The position numbers and the translations under genes are program-made. Positions 30,375-40,312 of a stretch of DNA of 64,000 nt are shown piece after piece. The DNA lies in NCBI GenBank assembly GCA_031308135.1, contig JAHLJT010002630.1, forward strand, positions 95,772,141 through 95,836,140. Direction: 5' to 3'. The DNA is from Acheta domesticus. Taxonomy: Eukaryota > Arthropoda > Insecta > Orthoptera > Gryllidae. The notes beneath the pieces are model-generated. The model saw only the letters and a program-made list of their open reading frames with translations. It was not told the origin of the DNA and searched no databases. Numbering within the stretch: the stretch's first letter is position 1; each line of letters begins with the position of its first letter.

Positions 30375-30968
30375 GAAATGAATTTGCCCGTCGCAACGAC
30401 CGAGCGCACATTTCGTTTCGGGACAGTTCCAAGGGTCCGAATCGAATCCAACACTGTGCGCAGGTATTTTTCCAGTGTTTGGTGTGTCGTCTGCCCGAGG
30501 GTGTCACAGAGTTCATTTCCAAATCGAGGAGCCCGCATGTGAATGCATGTACTCCGTTTACAGCGAATTGACAGCGATCGGCTACTCTACGAACAGCTAC
30601 AACTACGAACAGAAGCAGTTAATCAATCAGAAGCTTCATTACACTTTTATTTTGGATATTGAAGCTCCCAATTGGATAATGACGTCCCAGCTGATCTAAA
30701 GTCGAATCGGCCTACATTTTAATCGAATTTTAGTGCAAGCAATGTCCAAATGGGCTTCTACAATTGTCCGCAGGAAGACAATAGAGAATGAGAGAGCAGA
30801 TAGAACGAGGAAGGTTATATAAAAGCGATATATTAAAGACCGGCCTTTCCATCTCATGTTGTGTTTTGAATTTTGGAAATTACATTTCCGTCATTCGATG
30901 GAATTACAACCTCCAGTTTGTTGGAGCACTACTGCTTTAACAATCTCGGCTACCCGGACCGGCCCTCT

Positions 30969-30970
<2 letters not shown>
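30375..30970. other. Unrecognised sequence before the Dong copy
   Basis: Moderately GC-rich at 30375-30540, open on both strands for about 70 codons (for example the minus frame 30538-30329), with no domain recognised. The rest to the ATT repeat is AT-rich. Confidence 0.35.

Positions 30971-30971
<1 letters not shown>

Positions 30972-31029
<58 letters not shown>
30972..31029. repeat. ATT microsatellite at the 3' end of Dong copy C
   Basis: About 19 uninterrupted ATT units directly abutting the element's 3' end. Confidence 0.95.
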
Positions 31030-31030
<1 letters not shown>

Positions 31031-31132
31031 CACTACATCACGACTAAAGATCTTATGAGTCGGCTGAATATAAAATCTACTCCAGGTTGCAACCAGCTAC
31101 CTAAGGAGCAGATTCGGTGACTATCAGTGCCT

Positions 31133-34100
31133 CTACAATACTTTACGCAAAATGTGGGCTGTTCCAAATAAAGCAATTTCTTGCACTTCCCAGTCTTTTG
31201 AGTTACCTGGGAGTTTAGACAAGTTCTTACTCAAATTTTGCGGAACAAATCCCAGAGCTCCGATAACTATCGGGACGACCTGTGCTTTTACGCCCCACAT
31301 TCGGCTGATCTCGATTTCCAAACTCTTGTATTTAAGACGTTTCTCTGCCTCCTTGGTAACGACGTTTTGATCGCAAGGTACAGCAACATCGATAAGTAAA
31401 CACGATTTTTTCGCCAAATCCCGGATAACTATATCCGGTTTGTTTGCCGTTATCGTGCGATCAGTTTGAATTTGTTGGTCGTACAATATCGTACACAATC
31501 CAACAGACGTCACCGGTTTCGGTGAGTGTTCGTACCACTTGGGGCATGTGTTTGGAACTTCGAGGGCGGTACAGATCTGCCAGTGGAGGTAGCTACACAC
31601 CCTATCATGTCTTTTAAGGTATTCGGTCTTTGCTAGGATTGGACAAGCTGAGATAATATGATCAATGGTTTCTACTTGCTCTAGGCAAATTCGGCATTTG
31701 TCATCTTGGGAAATTTTGAGAACCGCTTTATCGTAATGTCGTGTTCTCAAGGCCTGATCTTGGGCAGCTATTACAAGTGCTTCCGATTCTGGCTTCATCC
31801 TTCCCCTTTTAAGCCACATAAATGATTGATCTTTATTGATCTGCACTTTGTCCATTCTTTTTAGGTATTGTCCGTGGAGTGGTTTGTCTCTCCACGATTT
31901 CTTTAACATTTTTTGTGTCTCACACTTCATGTTTAGCAGCATCAGAAGTTCAGTGTCTGTGCTATTCGACGTGTCTTGCCTAGTTTTCTTCGCAATGTTT
32001 CTTGCTACACTAACAATGCCCCTGTTTCCCATTCTTCGGTCAGATTTCATGACCTGCCTCATTAGAGGGTCGTCTTGATGGCTGACTACATACTTCCCCA
32101 ACCCGACTATTGCGTTGTGCCAGGAGGCCTCAATTTGTCTGAGGCCTCTTCCTCCTTCCTTACGTGCCACATAAAGTCTATGTACATCAGCGCGAGGGTG
32201 GGAAACATGATGCATTGTTAGCAGTTTTCTGGTTTTTCGATCCATGGTGCGAATTTCTTGCTCAGTCCAGTCCACTAGTCCAAAACTGTATTCGGCTACA
32301 GGTACCGCCAAACTACCTATTGCTGATATTTTATTCCTGGAATTCAGAGCGGACTGCAGGACCAGTCTCACTCTCCTATAATACTCCCTACGAATTCTCT
32401 CTTTCATTCTGTCATTCGAGATGGTTTCACATTCTTCAATGCCCAGATATTTGTAAGTTTTACCTGGCTCAAGATCTTGAATCACAGTGTGCGTATCAAT
32501 TTCAATGTTCTCAGACGTTGTGAGTTTCCCTCTTTTTAAATTGATTTTTGCACACTTGTCAAGACCAAACTTCATGCAGATGTCATTGCTAAAGTCATTC
32601 ACGACAGACAGCATTTGGGAGAGAATCGCTTCATTCTTGGCAAACACTTTCAGATCATCCATGTAAAACAAATGTGATACTGGCCTTTCATCACCATGGA
32701 GCTTAAAACCAAAGTCAGCTTGCGACAACTGTCTCGATAGTGGGATCAAACTAATGCAAAACAGCAGAGGGGATAGTGAATCTCCTTGAAAAATACCCCT
32801 GTTAATCTGAATACTTCTGGTTTCTACTGCTTCCTTTCCGCTGTGTATTAGTAACCTGGTACTCCACGACTTCATACTAGCCTTGCAAAATTCAATAAGT
32901 CTAGGATGAAATCGATATATCTCCAGGGTCTTCAAAATCCAATCGTGTGGTACACTATCAAAGGCCTTCTGGTAGTCAATCCAAGCCATGCTCAAATTAC
33001 GTTTGCGTTTCTTTACATCATTCAAGATGACTTTATTCAGTAGCAAGATTTCCTTACAGCCATAAGAGCCTTTACGACATCCTTTTTGTTCAGCTGGCAT
33101 TAGATGATTCTTATCTAGATGTCTATACATTTTCTCAGCTATGGCTGAAGTTATAAGTTTGTACAGTACTGGCAGACAAGTAATTGGCCTGTAGTTCTTC
33201 GCCAAAGAGCTGTCTCCCGCTTTGGGTAGCAAATACGTGATGCCGCGTGTGAGCCATTCCGGGATTTCCTTTGGGTTTTCAAAAATTTTATTAACAGCCT
33301 TTGCTAGATGAGAATGTAGTGCTGTTAATTTCTTAATCCAATAAATCTGGATCTTATCAATCCCGGGGGACTTCCAGTTTCCCATGTTCTTAATTGCTTG
33401 GAAGAGGTCCTCTTCCGAGAATTGGTGAACATCTCCCACTGTTTCTACAAGTTCATCGGCAGCATCAACTTCAGATTGAAGCCAAGATGCGTCTTTGTTG
33501 TAGGATCTGCTCTCTTCCCAGATTCCTGCCCAAAATGCTTCGACGTCATCTTTTGAAGGAGTAACAGCTTTGCCATTCGGTTTTTGAGTCAGATTGCGAT
33601 AGAATCTCTTCGCGTCTGTTTCAAACAACCGGTTCTGTACATGGAAATCTATTCTACGTTTGTACCTTCTTATTCGTTGAGCCCATGCTTGAATTTTCTC
33701 TTTTAGCTTCTCAACTACCATTAGCCTGCTGGTGTCATTTTCAATTTGGTATTTTTGTTCAACATTGAATATTTTTCGTTGAACTTTGGAGGTGTGCGTT
33801 GATTTAGAAGACGCCTCAGCTAAGAGTGATATTTCACGCCGGGTTTCGGCTATCCGTTTCATAATTCTGTTCATCCATGGGGGTACAGAGCTGTTTACTC
33901 TGTTTTGGTGTCGGCCGTCGGTGTTCTTGGCTGGCCCCAAAATTATCTGAGATACTAGATATCCAGTTGCGTATATGATGTGATTGATTTCAGTAATATC
34001 TAGATCTCTGCCTGGGGTCTCCACCACCTCATTGAAGACAGAATTCACTGTTTCTATCACTCTTTTAGCTTTGGCATTTTCGTATATTCTCCTCAACGGT

Positions 34101-34489
34101 TCGCGAGATTCAAACGGAAGTTGACTAACTCTTTCTATCTCGCGCCGAAGGAGATTTCGCATCATGTCCTTATCGTGTAAATCATTGCCAGATGAGTTTT
34201 CACCACTGACGTGTGTTTCACTGGAAAGCGATGAACCTTCCACGGGATCATCATTTTCAAGTTCTACGTGTTCGTCATGTGGATTGTTCGAGCGAAGTAC
34301 ATACTCCGCATTTCTCTCAATGTCAGCAAGTTGTTCTGCTGTGAATTTTCCACTGCTGAGTATGTATCGTCGTTGACTGGCAAGCTTCTTTGAGTCTAGG
34401 GTCTCATATCTGGGTTCCGCTCTCTCCACACCTTGAAAACTTCTATTTCTGAGCCCCCATTTTTCGCTTTTGCATAGTAAAAGCACCAC
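31133..34489 (-). CDS. Dong/R4 ORF main part: reverse transcriptase and restriction-like endonuclease
   Basis: 1118 codons open. The true protein enters at about 34397; the residues before that are in the wrong frame because of a 4-bp loss relative to copy D. Order: N-terminal region (FTAEQLADIERNAEYVLRSN), RT domain from about residue 400 with NYRPITCLPVLYKLI, MAWIDYQKAFDSVPHDW (block A aspartate), GIFQGDSLSPLLF (block B) and FYMDD with the catalytic aspartates at 611-612. The C-terminal knuckle CRICLEQVETIDHIISAC starts at residue 932. The PD-(D/E)XK-type endonuclease follows: KPDIVIRD with Asp 1019, then LLIDVAVPCD with Asp 1034. The open frame suggests recent activity; autonomy is doubtful because of the upstream frameshift. 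Confidence 0.93.
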   Translation of the reverse strand: MVLLLCKSEKWGLRNRSFQGVERAEPRYETLDSKKLASQRRYILSSGKFTAEQLADIERNAEYVLRSNNPHDEHVELENDDPVEGSSLSSETHVSGENSSGNDLHDKDMMRNLLRREIERVSQLPFESREPLRRIYENAKAKRVIETVNSVFNEVVETPGRDLDITEINHIIYATGYLVSQIILGPAKNTDGRHQNRVNSSVPPWMNRIMKRIAETRREISLLAEASSKSTHTSKVQRKIFNVEQKYQIENDTSRLMVVEKLKEKIQAWAQRIRRYKRRIDFHVQNRLFETDAKRFYRNLTQKPNGKAVTPSKDDVEAFWAGIWEESRSYNKDASWLQSEVDAADELVETVGDVHQFSEEDLFQAIKNMGNWKSPGIDKIQIYWIKKLTALHSHLAKAVNKIFENPKEIPEWLTRGITYLLPKAGDSSLAKNYRPITCLPVLYKLITSAIAEKMYRHLDKNHLMPAEQKGCRKGSYGCKEILLLNKVILNDVKKRKRNLSMAWIDYQKAFDSVPHDWILKTLEIYRFHPRLIEFCKASMKSWSTRLLIHSGKEAVETRSIQINRGIFQGDSLSPLLFCISLIPLSRQLSQADFGFKLHGDERPVSHLFYMDDLKVFAKNEAILSQMLSVVNDFSNDICMKFGLDKCAKINLKRGKLTTSENIEIDTHTVIQDLEPGKTYKYLGIEECETISNDRMKERIRREYYRRVRLVLQSALNSRNKISAIGSLAVPVAEYSFGLVDWTEQEIRTMDRKTRKLLTMHHVSHPRADVHRLYVARKEGGRGLRQIEASWHNAIVGLGKYVVSHQDDPLMRQVMKSDRRMGNRGIVSVARNIAKKTRQDTSNSTDTELLMLLNMKCETQKMLKKSWRDKPLHGQYLKRMDKVQINKDQSFMWLKRGRMKPESEALVIAAQDQALRTRHYDKAVLKISQDDKCRICLEQVETIDHIISACPILAKTEYLKRHDRVCSYLHWQICTALEVPNTCPKWYEHSPKPVTSVGLCTILYDQQIQTDRTITANKPDIVIRDLAKKSCLLIDVAVPCDQNVVTKEAEKRLKYKSLEIEISRMWGVKAQVVPIVIGALGFVPQNLSKNLSKLPGNSKDWEVQEIALFGTAHILRKVL

Positions 34490-34734
34490 ATCACCTCCTT
34501 TAATTCATCCCGGGTCCATCTCTGACGATGGCTTCGAGCTACTGCCGGCTCTGGGTCCCTGGGACTAACACCCGTGGGATGGCCAGACGTCGACAAGGTG
34601 ACATTAGCTCGGTTTCTGAGCAGGTATGGGACATTGGTAGAACAAGGCACGTTAAGATTCATTACATTGCTTGTTCTATCCATTTTGCTCATTGGTTTGA
34701 ATTGAGGATTCGCAGGACGCAAGTTCGAGTTCAC
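34396..34734 (-). CDS. Dong/R4 ORF N-terminal part (out of frame with the main part)
   Basis: 112 codons from ATG 34734, overlapping the main frame. It contains SHRQRWTRDELKEVMWCFYY, a tryptophan/basic pattern resembling a Myb-like DNA-binding helix set as found in the N-termini of R2/R4-type proteins, then FKVWRERNPDMRP and a stop. In copy D (60592-60490) the same sequence carries four more bases (CTAGGGGAGGTCTC against CTAGGGTCTC here) and runs on into the main frame, showing that the break is a copy-specific 4-bp loss. Confidence 0.8.
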   Translation of the reverse strand: MNSNLRPANPQFKPMSKMDRTSNVMNLNVPCSTNVPYLLRNRANVTLSTSGHPTGVSPRDPEPAVARSHRQRWTRDELKEVMWCFYYAKAKNGGSEIEVFKVWRERNPDMRP

Positions 34735-35196
34735 AGATCACACTTAACCCTCGGGTTGTTTCCTGCCATCCGTTACTGCGACCCACAGTGGCCTCGGGGC
34801 ATCCCCCCGCAGGGCCCAGCAAGGGGTCCCTCCGATCGCCAGTCGGCATTACTAAACCCTACGGGATTTTCACTGACTGCTGAAGGCAGCCTCCTTCGCT
34901 GGCTAATGCAAGGTTCGGGCCTCCACTCTAATCAGTGGCCTGGTGTGCCAACCCAGTTTCTCTCCTGTACCCTCTATGAGCCGACAACAGGAAGTCCAAA
35001 GGTTCATGACCCTTCCCTCTCTACTTACTTCCCACTCTCCTCAAAATGGAGTACTTCTTCGTCTGACCCCTCACCTTCAACCTATTCAGCAAGGGAGGCC
35101 CTACCGGTAGCTAGGCTACCACTGACATAGCTTTAAGGCTCATGGGGGTACTCAAGCTCCACCACCAACTCCAAGGTCGTGTACTCCCTAGGTGGA

Positions 35197-35198
<2 letters not shown>

Positions 35199-35235
<37 letters not shown>
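35199..35235. repeat. ATT microsatellite at the 5' end of Dong copy C
   Basis: Twelve ATT units. The repeat is also the apparent 3' tail of the LINE fragment that begins at 35236, indicating that Dong landed in another retroelement's tail. Confidence 0.9.
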
Positions 35236-36162
35236 TCGCGGTTATGTCTCTGGATAAAGTCTCAGTATTGAGGAAACCGTACGGGCTTTTGCCAAGTAAC
35301 GGCCCTTTTCGGTGTCGAGGTAGGATTAAGTGTTAGGCGTGACTAATACTACTGTTGAAGAACTTTCTGACTGTTGCGCATGTGTTGAGAATAACTTTCT
35401 GTAATTCCATGTACAATGGCTTTGCCATATTCAACTGTTGTAAACTGTTACGCAAACATATTGGGATGACAGTTTCGGAAACAATGATCGTATAAACTTT
35501 ATCGTATAAACTTTCTCTATTTTCCACTGTTGTTTTATTTCCATTGGTAAATTAGTGTACTTGGAAACATTTTCTGAGTGGTAAGACTGAAGGTTGTGTG
35601 TGTTTGGGATTGCGATATCTATTAAATTAATGGTTTTGTTGATTTTATCAATTAGCATAATGCCTGGCCTATTGTGTTCTATCGTTTTGGTTCTGTCCCA
35701 ATATAACTTGCAAACGGGATTTTCCATCACATTTGTTGGTGTGTACTTGTAATATGGCTCTTGTTTTCCAGAAGCTTTCTGTTTTTTGCAAATCCTTTGG
35801 TGAAGAATTTTGGCTACCTGGTCATCCCTGGGTTTGTAATCGGTTTGAGCTATGTTTTTGCAGCTGGATGTGATATGTTGAATTGTCTCGCTGTAAAGAT
35901 AACACATACATAAATCATTTTCCAGAGTTGAATCTTTAGGAATGTATTTATAATAAATTCCTGTGTTGATGGCCTGATCGTGGATTGCTATCATCAGTCC
36001 CTCGGTTTCGGCAAACAGATCGCCACGGGAAAGCCCGGTATTCGACGCTTTCAAGTTGACATGGGGCTGCTCCAGATCGTGGCGATGTCTCCCATGGAGA
36101 ATTTCTCGTTTCCAGAACTGGTATTTGTCAGGTGGTTCAGTCGCAAAACTTAAATTAATCAT
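35236..36162 (-). pseudogene. C-terminal fragment of a second REL-endonuclease LINE
   Basis: The frame 36162-35431 (243 codons) aligns in layout with the Dong C-terminus: AETEGLMIAIHDQAINTGIY (compare SEALVIAAQDQALRTRHYD), CMCYLYSETIQHITSSC (knuckle, with the first Cys pair spaced CMC), RDDQVAKILHQRICK, then PGIMLIDKINKTINLIDIAI, equivalent to the KPDI...LIDVAV nuclease motif. The RT domain is missing. It is a different family from Dong, with only motif-level similarity. The non-coding 3' part runs to the ATT tail. Confidence 0.75.
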
Positions 36163-36289
36163 TATTATAGTTTAGTGGCGTGCTTAGTGCGAAGTTTAGT
36201 GACGTGAGTTCGCTATCTATTAGTAATATTGCTTTACGTAAGAGCGAGTCGTTTTTTTGTGTGAAAAAATATTCTCGAAGAGCACCCCA

Positions 36290-36445
36290 CTACCCGAAAA
36301 CCCTACCACCCGACGTGTAGGTCGTGGCCGGAGCTTGCCGTCCAGCGGAGGAGAATCACAGATACTTCCCTCGATAAAAACATGTATTACACTTACGGGA
36401 CCAATGAACTTAGCAGTTGACGGGCCCGGAAACACTAATCAATGA
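36290..36445 (+). mobile_element. SINE 3' fragment
   Basis: GACGTGTAGGTCGTGGCCGG, CCAGCGGAGGAGAATCACAG, TTACGGGACCAATGAACTTA, GCAGTTGACGGGCCCGGAA and ACTAATCAATGA occur in the family order. Confidence 0.75.
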
Positions 36446-36489
36446 CGCAAGCAAGTATACTTTGGTTTTTATTTGTTGGCGCATGAGGG

Positions 36490-36668
36490 CCTGTATTCAT
36501 GATGGAATATCTCATGTCATTTCGCGTCTTTTTCGGTCGTGCCGCTAGATATCACATGATCGCCATCACAGCTCCATACGGTCACGATCATGCGTCTAGC
36601 GGATGGATCGAGAAAGACACGAAATGCCGTGAGATGTTCCATCGTGAAGACAGGACCTCACGCGCCAA
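36490..36668. mobile_element. Palindromic MITE related to 6032-6285
   Basis: GGAATATCTCATGTCATTTC and, mirrored, GAAATGCCGTGAGATGTTCC; shares the CATTTCGCGTCTTT core and ATGATCGC centre with 6032-6285. The arms are more diverged. Confidence 0.75.
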
Positions 36669-37426
36669 GAAACAAAACCTAAGTATAAAAGGGGTAGCGG
36701 AATAAGATATGCAAAACTGCCCCCGGGGGCTAAAATTTTTTTTTTTGAAAATCGTAATTGAAGTGTTTAAAAAATACGTTTTTCGCCGAATTTAAGTCAA
36801 TTCACCCGGAGTACTTCGTACAAATGAATAAAACGTGTTTTTTTTAGCTTCTTATATAAGTTTTAATTTTTTGAACCACTTTGCGCTTACGAATATTGAC
36901 TTTAATTATCCTTGAGACTTTCTACAGATGATGTAGATGTTTCGAGAATTTTTTCAGGCATTTATGTCCGATTTTGACCCTTACAATCAACAATGAAAGA
37001 TGGAAATCGTAGAAAAACTTACGTTATTCCTTTGTTTTTTAAGAATATATTTCGTATTCTAGTACAGATAATAAAAAAGGCTAAATACAAAATGTAGCGC
37101 TATAAATTCTCTACAGTTTCCCAAAATTTCAAGTTTTTGTCTTAAAATTTGCATGCGACAACTCAATATGAATAACACAGAAATGCAGTAATTTCTTACT
37201 TATAATTTAAAATGAGTTTTTTTTCATTAGTTTCCGTAGTTTTTCAATTTCATTTTTATTTTATGTTTATTGCAAAGGTAAATAATGAGAAAAAAATTGT
37301 AAGAATTAAATTATAAAGAGTAGAAATCACTCCAGCAAGCGCAAAAATGACACCCAGCCGAACTTTGACGTTGACATAGATTCGGCGATTACATTAGTTC
37401 CAGTGATTACAGTTCATTATAATTAA

Positions 37427-37829
37427 CCCTTTGACTGATATGAGCGTGCCTCACCTCCGGTGAGATCCGTGTCCCGTGTTCTATGAACGTGTTTGCGCGT
37501 CCGGGACTCCCCGTGTCCCCAGTGCTATGGACGTCCCTTCGGGTGTTCGCTTCCTTTCATCAAGATGGCGTATTGTGCTTCTGCGAGTGCGACTTCTGAG
37601 GTCGTCCTAAGGTTCTAAGACTTTATTTCATTGCAAATAGATTGAGCTGCAATATATTTTCTCGGGCAAGATCAGTAGTGACACTTTATAGTGACCTTGT
37701 TCTCGGGTCTGGTCAGTTCCCCTCCTGACGGCGCCGCGGAACCACGCGAAGAGATCAGCACCGCGGGCTACACCCCTAGCCGACGACTCAGCACAGCTGA
37801 CATGCTGTGCGAGGCGAGCAGTCATAGGG
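37427..37829. mobile_element. piggyBac-like MITE (TTAA target)
   Basis: TTAA on both sides (37423-37426, 37830-37833). Ends CCCTTTGACTG and, on the other strand, CCCTATGACTG; the CCCT start and TTAA duplication are typical of piggyBac. The interior is GC-rich with CCTCCGGTGAG and an AAGATGGCG context; the minus frame 37825-37628 is unsupported. Confidence 0.8.
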
Positions 37830-38014
37830 TTAAATGCTGTCGGAGATTAACTTTATTACTTTGAATTTTCTGATTGGAATATAATTGTATTAGTTTTTAT
37901 CCAATTCATCCACAAAACATGAAATGCTGTAAGTACTTACATACAGTATTATATTTTGTACATAGAGAATTTTCTTGTATTTCATTGTTATCATTGTTAT
38001 GTCATTGTTATTAT

Positions 38015-38697
38015 TATGTTTGAACTACAGGACGATTTAAATAAGATTAATGATTGGACAAGAGGTAATAAAATGACTATAAATGGAAAGAAAAGTAAAG
38101 CGATCACATTCTGTAGGGCCAGAGCTTTTCATAGGATTCCTTATCAGCTAGGTAATGAAGTAGTTCTGCGAGTATCGAACTGTAAATACCTTGGCTTACT
38201 CCTGGATAGCAGGTTGGGATGGGAGAAACAAACTACATAGTGGGTAAAGCTTGGAGGTCTTTGCATTTCTTCAAGCGAAATCTTGCGAAAAAAATGCAAT
38301 TAAAAAGCAAAAGAAATCACGTATACTTCGCTTGTTAGACCGGTAAAGGAATACGGAACTAGTTGTTGGGATCCGTACAAAATAGGACTTAAAAATAGCT
38401 TGGAAAGGATACAAAATAGGGCGGAAAAATACACATTTCGGAGGAACATACCTGAGCATTGAGAATCTTTAGATCACCGGAGAAAGAGGGCACGACTTTG
38501 CGCACTATATAAATCTTATATTGATTGCTCTCCATGGAAGGAAATTAGGGGAAGGCTCGATAAATCGGATTACTTTAATAGATTTGATCACAATTATAAA
38601 ATTAGAAGAAGAACACATAGAACGAACCTAGGCAAATTATCCGTTGTAAACAGAACAATAGTAGATTGGAATGATTTGCCTGCGGCAGTTTTAATGT
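38015..38697 (+). pseudogene. CR1-like LINE fragment (RT thumb region)
   Basis: Matches the element at 46848-46129: LQDDLNKINDWTRGNKMTIN, SKAITFCRARAFHRIPYQLG, VSNCKYLGLLLDSRLGWEKQ, then frameshifts and stops, ending where the other copy reads IVDWNDLPA. Truncated at both ends and embedded in the inverted-repeat element. Confidence 0.85.
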
Positions 38698-39228
38698 AAA
38701 AAATCGCATCAAAATTACAAAACTTTCATCAGAGAAAAGAATTACAAAACTTTCATTAGAAAAAAAACATAGGAAATTAGTCAATATAGTGAAAACGTGG
38801 TTCAAAAAATTAAAACTTATATAAGAAGCTAAAAAAACACGTTTTATTCATTTGTACGAAGTACTCCGGGTGAATTGACTTAAATTCGGCGAAAAACGTA
38901 TTTTTTAAACACTTCAATTACGATTTTCAAAATAAAAAAATTTTTAGCCCCCGGGGGCAGTTTTGCATATCTTATTCCGCTACCCCCTTTCCGACAAATA
39001 TCTGAATTCGAATCCTCGATATTTTCGCCACGAGCACTCTCGATCATCACTTTGCCGTAACCACCGCAAGTATCGGTGATGATTATAAAAAAACATAAAC
39101 GAGCTGGAATACAGCTGACAAATAAAGTTAAAAAAATAGTTGAATGTCTCTGAAATTTGATATATGAATTTTCAAGAATAAATTTTATACGTCGAAAAGT
39201 GAAATAAAAAATCAGCCTAGATACTTAC

Positions 39229-39305
39229 AGCCCATTCCAACGATGAGATTTCCTGGAGCTTCTGCCCAACTTGTCCACATATCGTCAGCAGCTCTAAATC
39301 CAGCC
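39229..39305 (-). CDS. Gene 2, exon after the membrane segment
   Basis: 77 nt on the minus strand between TTATAATTACAG and GGGCT/GTAAGT. One base completes the Arg codon left by exon 42552-42398 (AG+G), then 25 codons encode AGFRAADDMWTSWAEAPGNL followed by IVGMG, leaving one base. Two strong borders and matching phase support it. With two Trp residues and no low complexity, it reads like genuine protein. Product unrecognised. Confidence 0.6.
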
Positions 39306-39599
39306 CTGTAATTATAAGCAGAAATGATATTATCTAGAAACAGAGGGAATACCAGGTGGCTGAGGGGTCAATTCCATTTCCCTTAGACTTACACCCCAAA
39401 ATATATTTTCTTTCCTTTTTCTGTTTCATGAATTGCAGATTTTGCAGTATAATAAAAATAATTTATTATGAACAGTGGCTTACTTAACATTATTCTGTCG
39501 AATATCATTAATATTTATTGGAGATATCGAGATGCACTTTTTGCTAAAACGAACTGTATGTAAAGGGCAAATTAGACACTATATTATATTATATTGAAG

Positions 39600-40255
39600 C
39601 CTCTTACTTTATCGCTACCGCTTACGTAGTATAGAGAAAGTTATGTAATGCTGCGTGAAAAAACGACGAATATTCGGCCGAAAACTCTTATTATAGGGCT
39701 CTGGTAACGAAAAAATGAATAAATCCAATTGGTAAATTTAGAAAAAAATCCTCCAACAAGTGGTTCTGCCAAAATTCATGATTTGTGGGTCCTTGATACC
39801 GAAAAATCGAAAGACGGGAAAATGTCTGCCTGTCTGTCCGTAACTAGCGGGTAGCGGGCTATCGGACAAAGCTAGCGGGTAAACCGATAGGCCCATTTTC
39901 TCCAAAACTGATATTCCCTAATCGATCTGGCTGATGTCAATTCCTCTAGAATTTAAAATTGATATTTTAATTTTGGGAGGTACTTTGCATGAAGACCCCG
40001 GGACATGTTTTAAATTTTCAAAAAAAATTTGCTCCATCGTTTTTGATTAATTTTTTGCTGGATAGTGTGAACGACGTTTTAAAGATAGGTGCAAGTCTCA
40101 TGTTCGTCGAAAACCTGAATGTTCCGAAAATTGTAAAAGTTCAGAATTTTTTCGGCGTCTGTCTACAACTAAAATACACCGATGTTTGTGAAAATTGCAA
40201 CACCAAGAATGAAACATACTATTGCAATGAAATTTATGTCACAGATTAGGAATAT
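39600..40255 (-). repeat. Diverged copy of the ~310-bp-unit family
   Basis: Contains AGTTATGTAATGCTGCGTGA, GCTCTGGTAACGAAAAAATG, the CTGCCTGTCTGTCCG stretch, the TTCCCTAATCGATCTG phrase and CATGAAGACCCCGGGACATG, in the order of 53330-53700 but strongly diverged. The hairpin end is degenerate. Confidence 0.7.
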
Positions 40256-40312
40256 CACAAAATACAAATGATTAGAATTACAGAACTGCATCTGCATTTT
40301 GACCATGAGTAT

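Larger units (their letters stand above)
31030..35197 (-). mobile_element. Near full-length R4/Dong-type non-LTR retrotransposon (copy C)
   Basis: A 4.17-kb element inserted between ATT repeats (30972-31029 and 35199-35235). It has a 5' leader of about 460 bp (35197-34735), one long coding region broken by a single frameshift, and a 3' UTR of about 100 bp ending ...TAGTGGAATAATAAT on the minus strand. Single-ORF layout, restriction-like endonuclease at the C-terminus and TAA-repeat targeting are the known hallmarks of the R4 clade element Dong. Three other copies in this window (6767-7157, 9446-10852, 57902-60660) share its 3' end. Confidence 0.92.
36691..38986. mobile_element. 2.3-kb element with ~190-bp terminal inverted repeats
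   Basis: 36691-36879 and 38797-38986 are near-perfect reverse complements, starting GGGGTAGCGGAATAAGATAT and including GCCCCCGGGGGC and GGAGTACTTCGTACAAATG. Between them lie a piggyBac-like MITE (37427-37829) and a CR1-like RT fragment (38015-38697). No transposase of its own was found. Target duplication is unclear: the flanks are ATAAAA on the left and CTTTCCG on the right. Confidence 0.85.
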
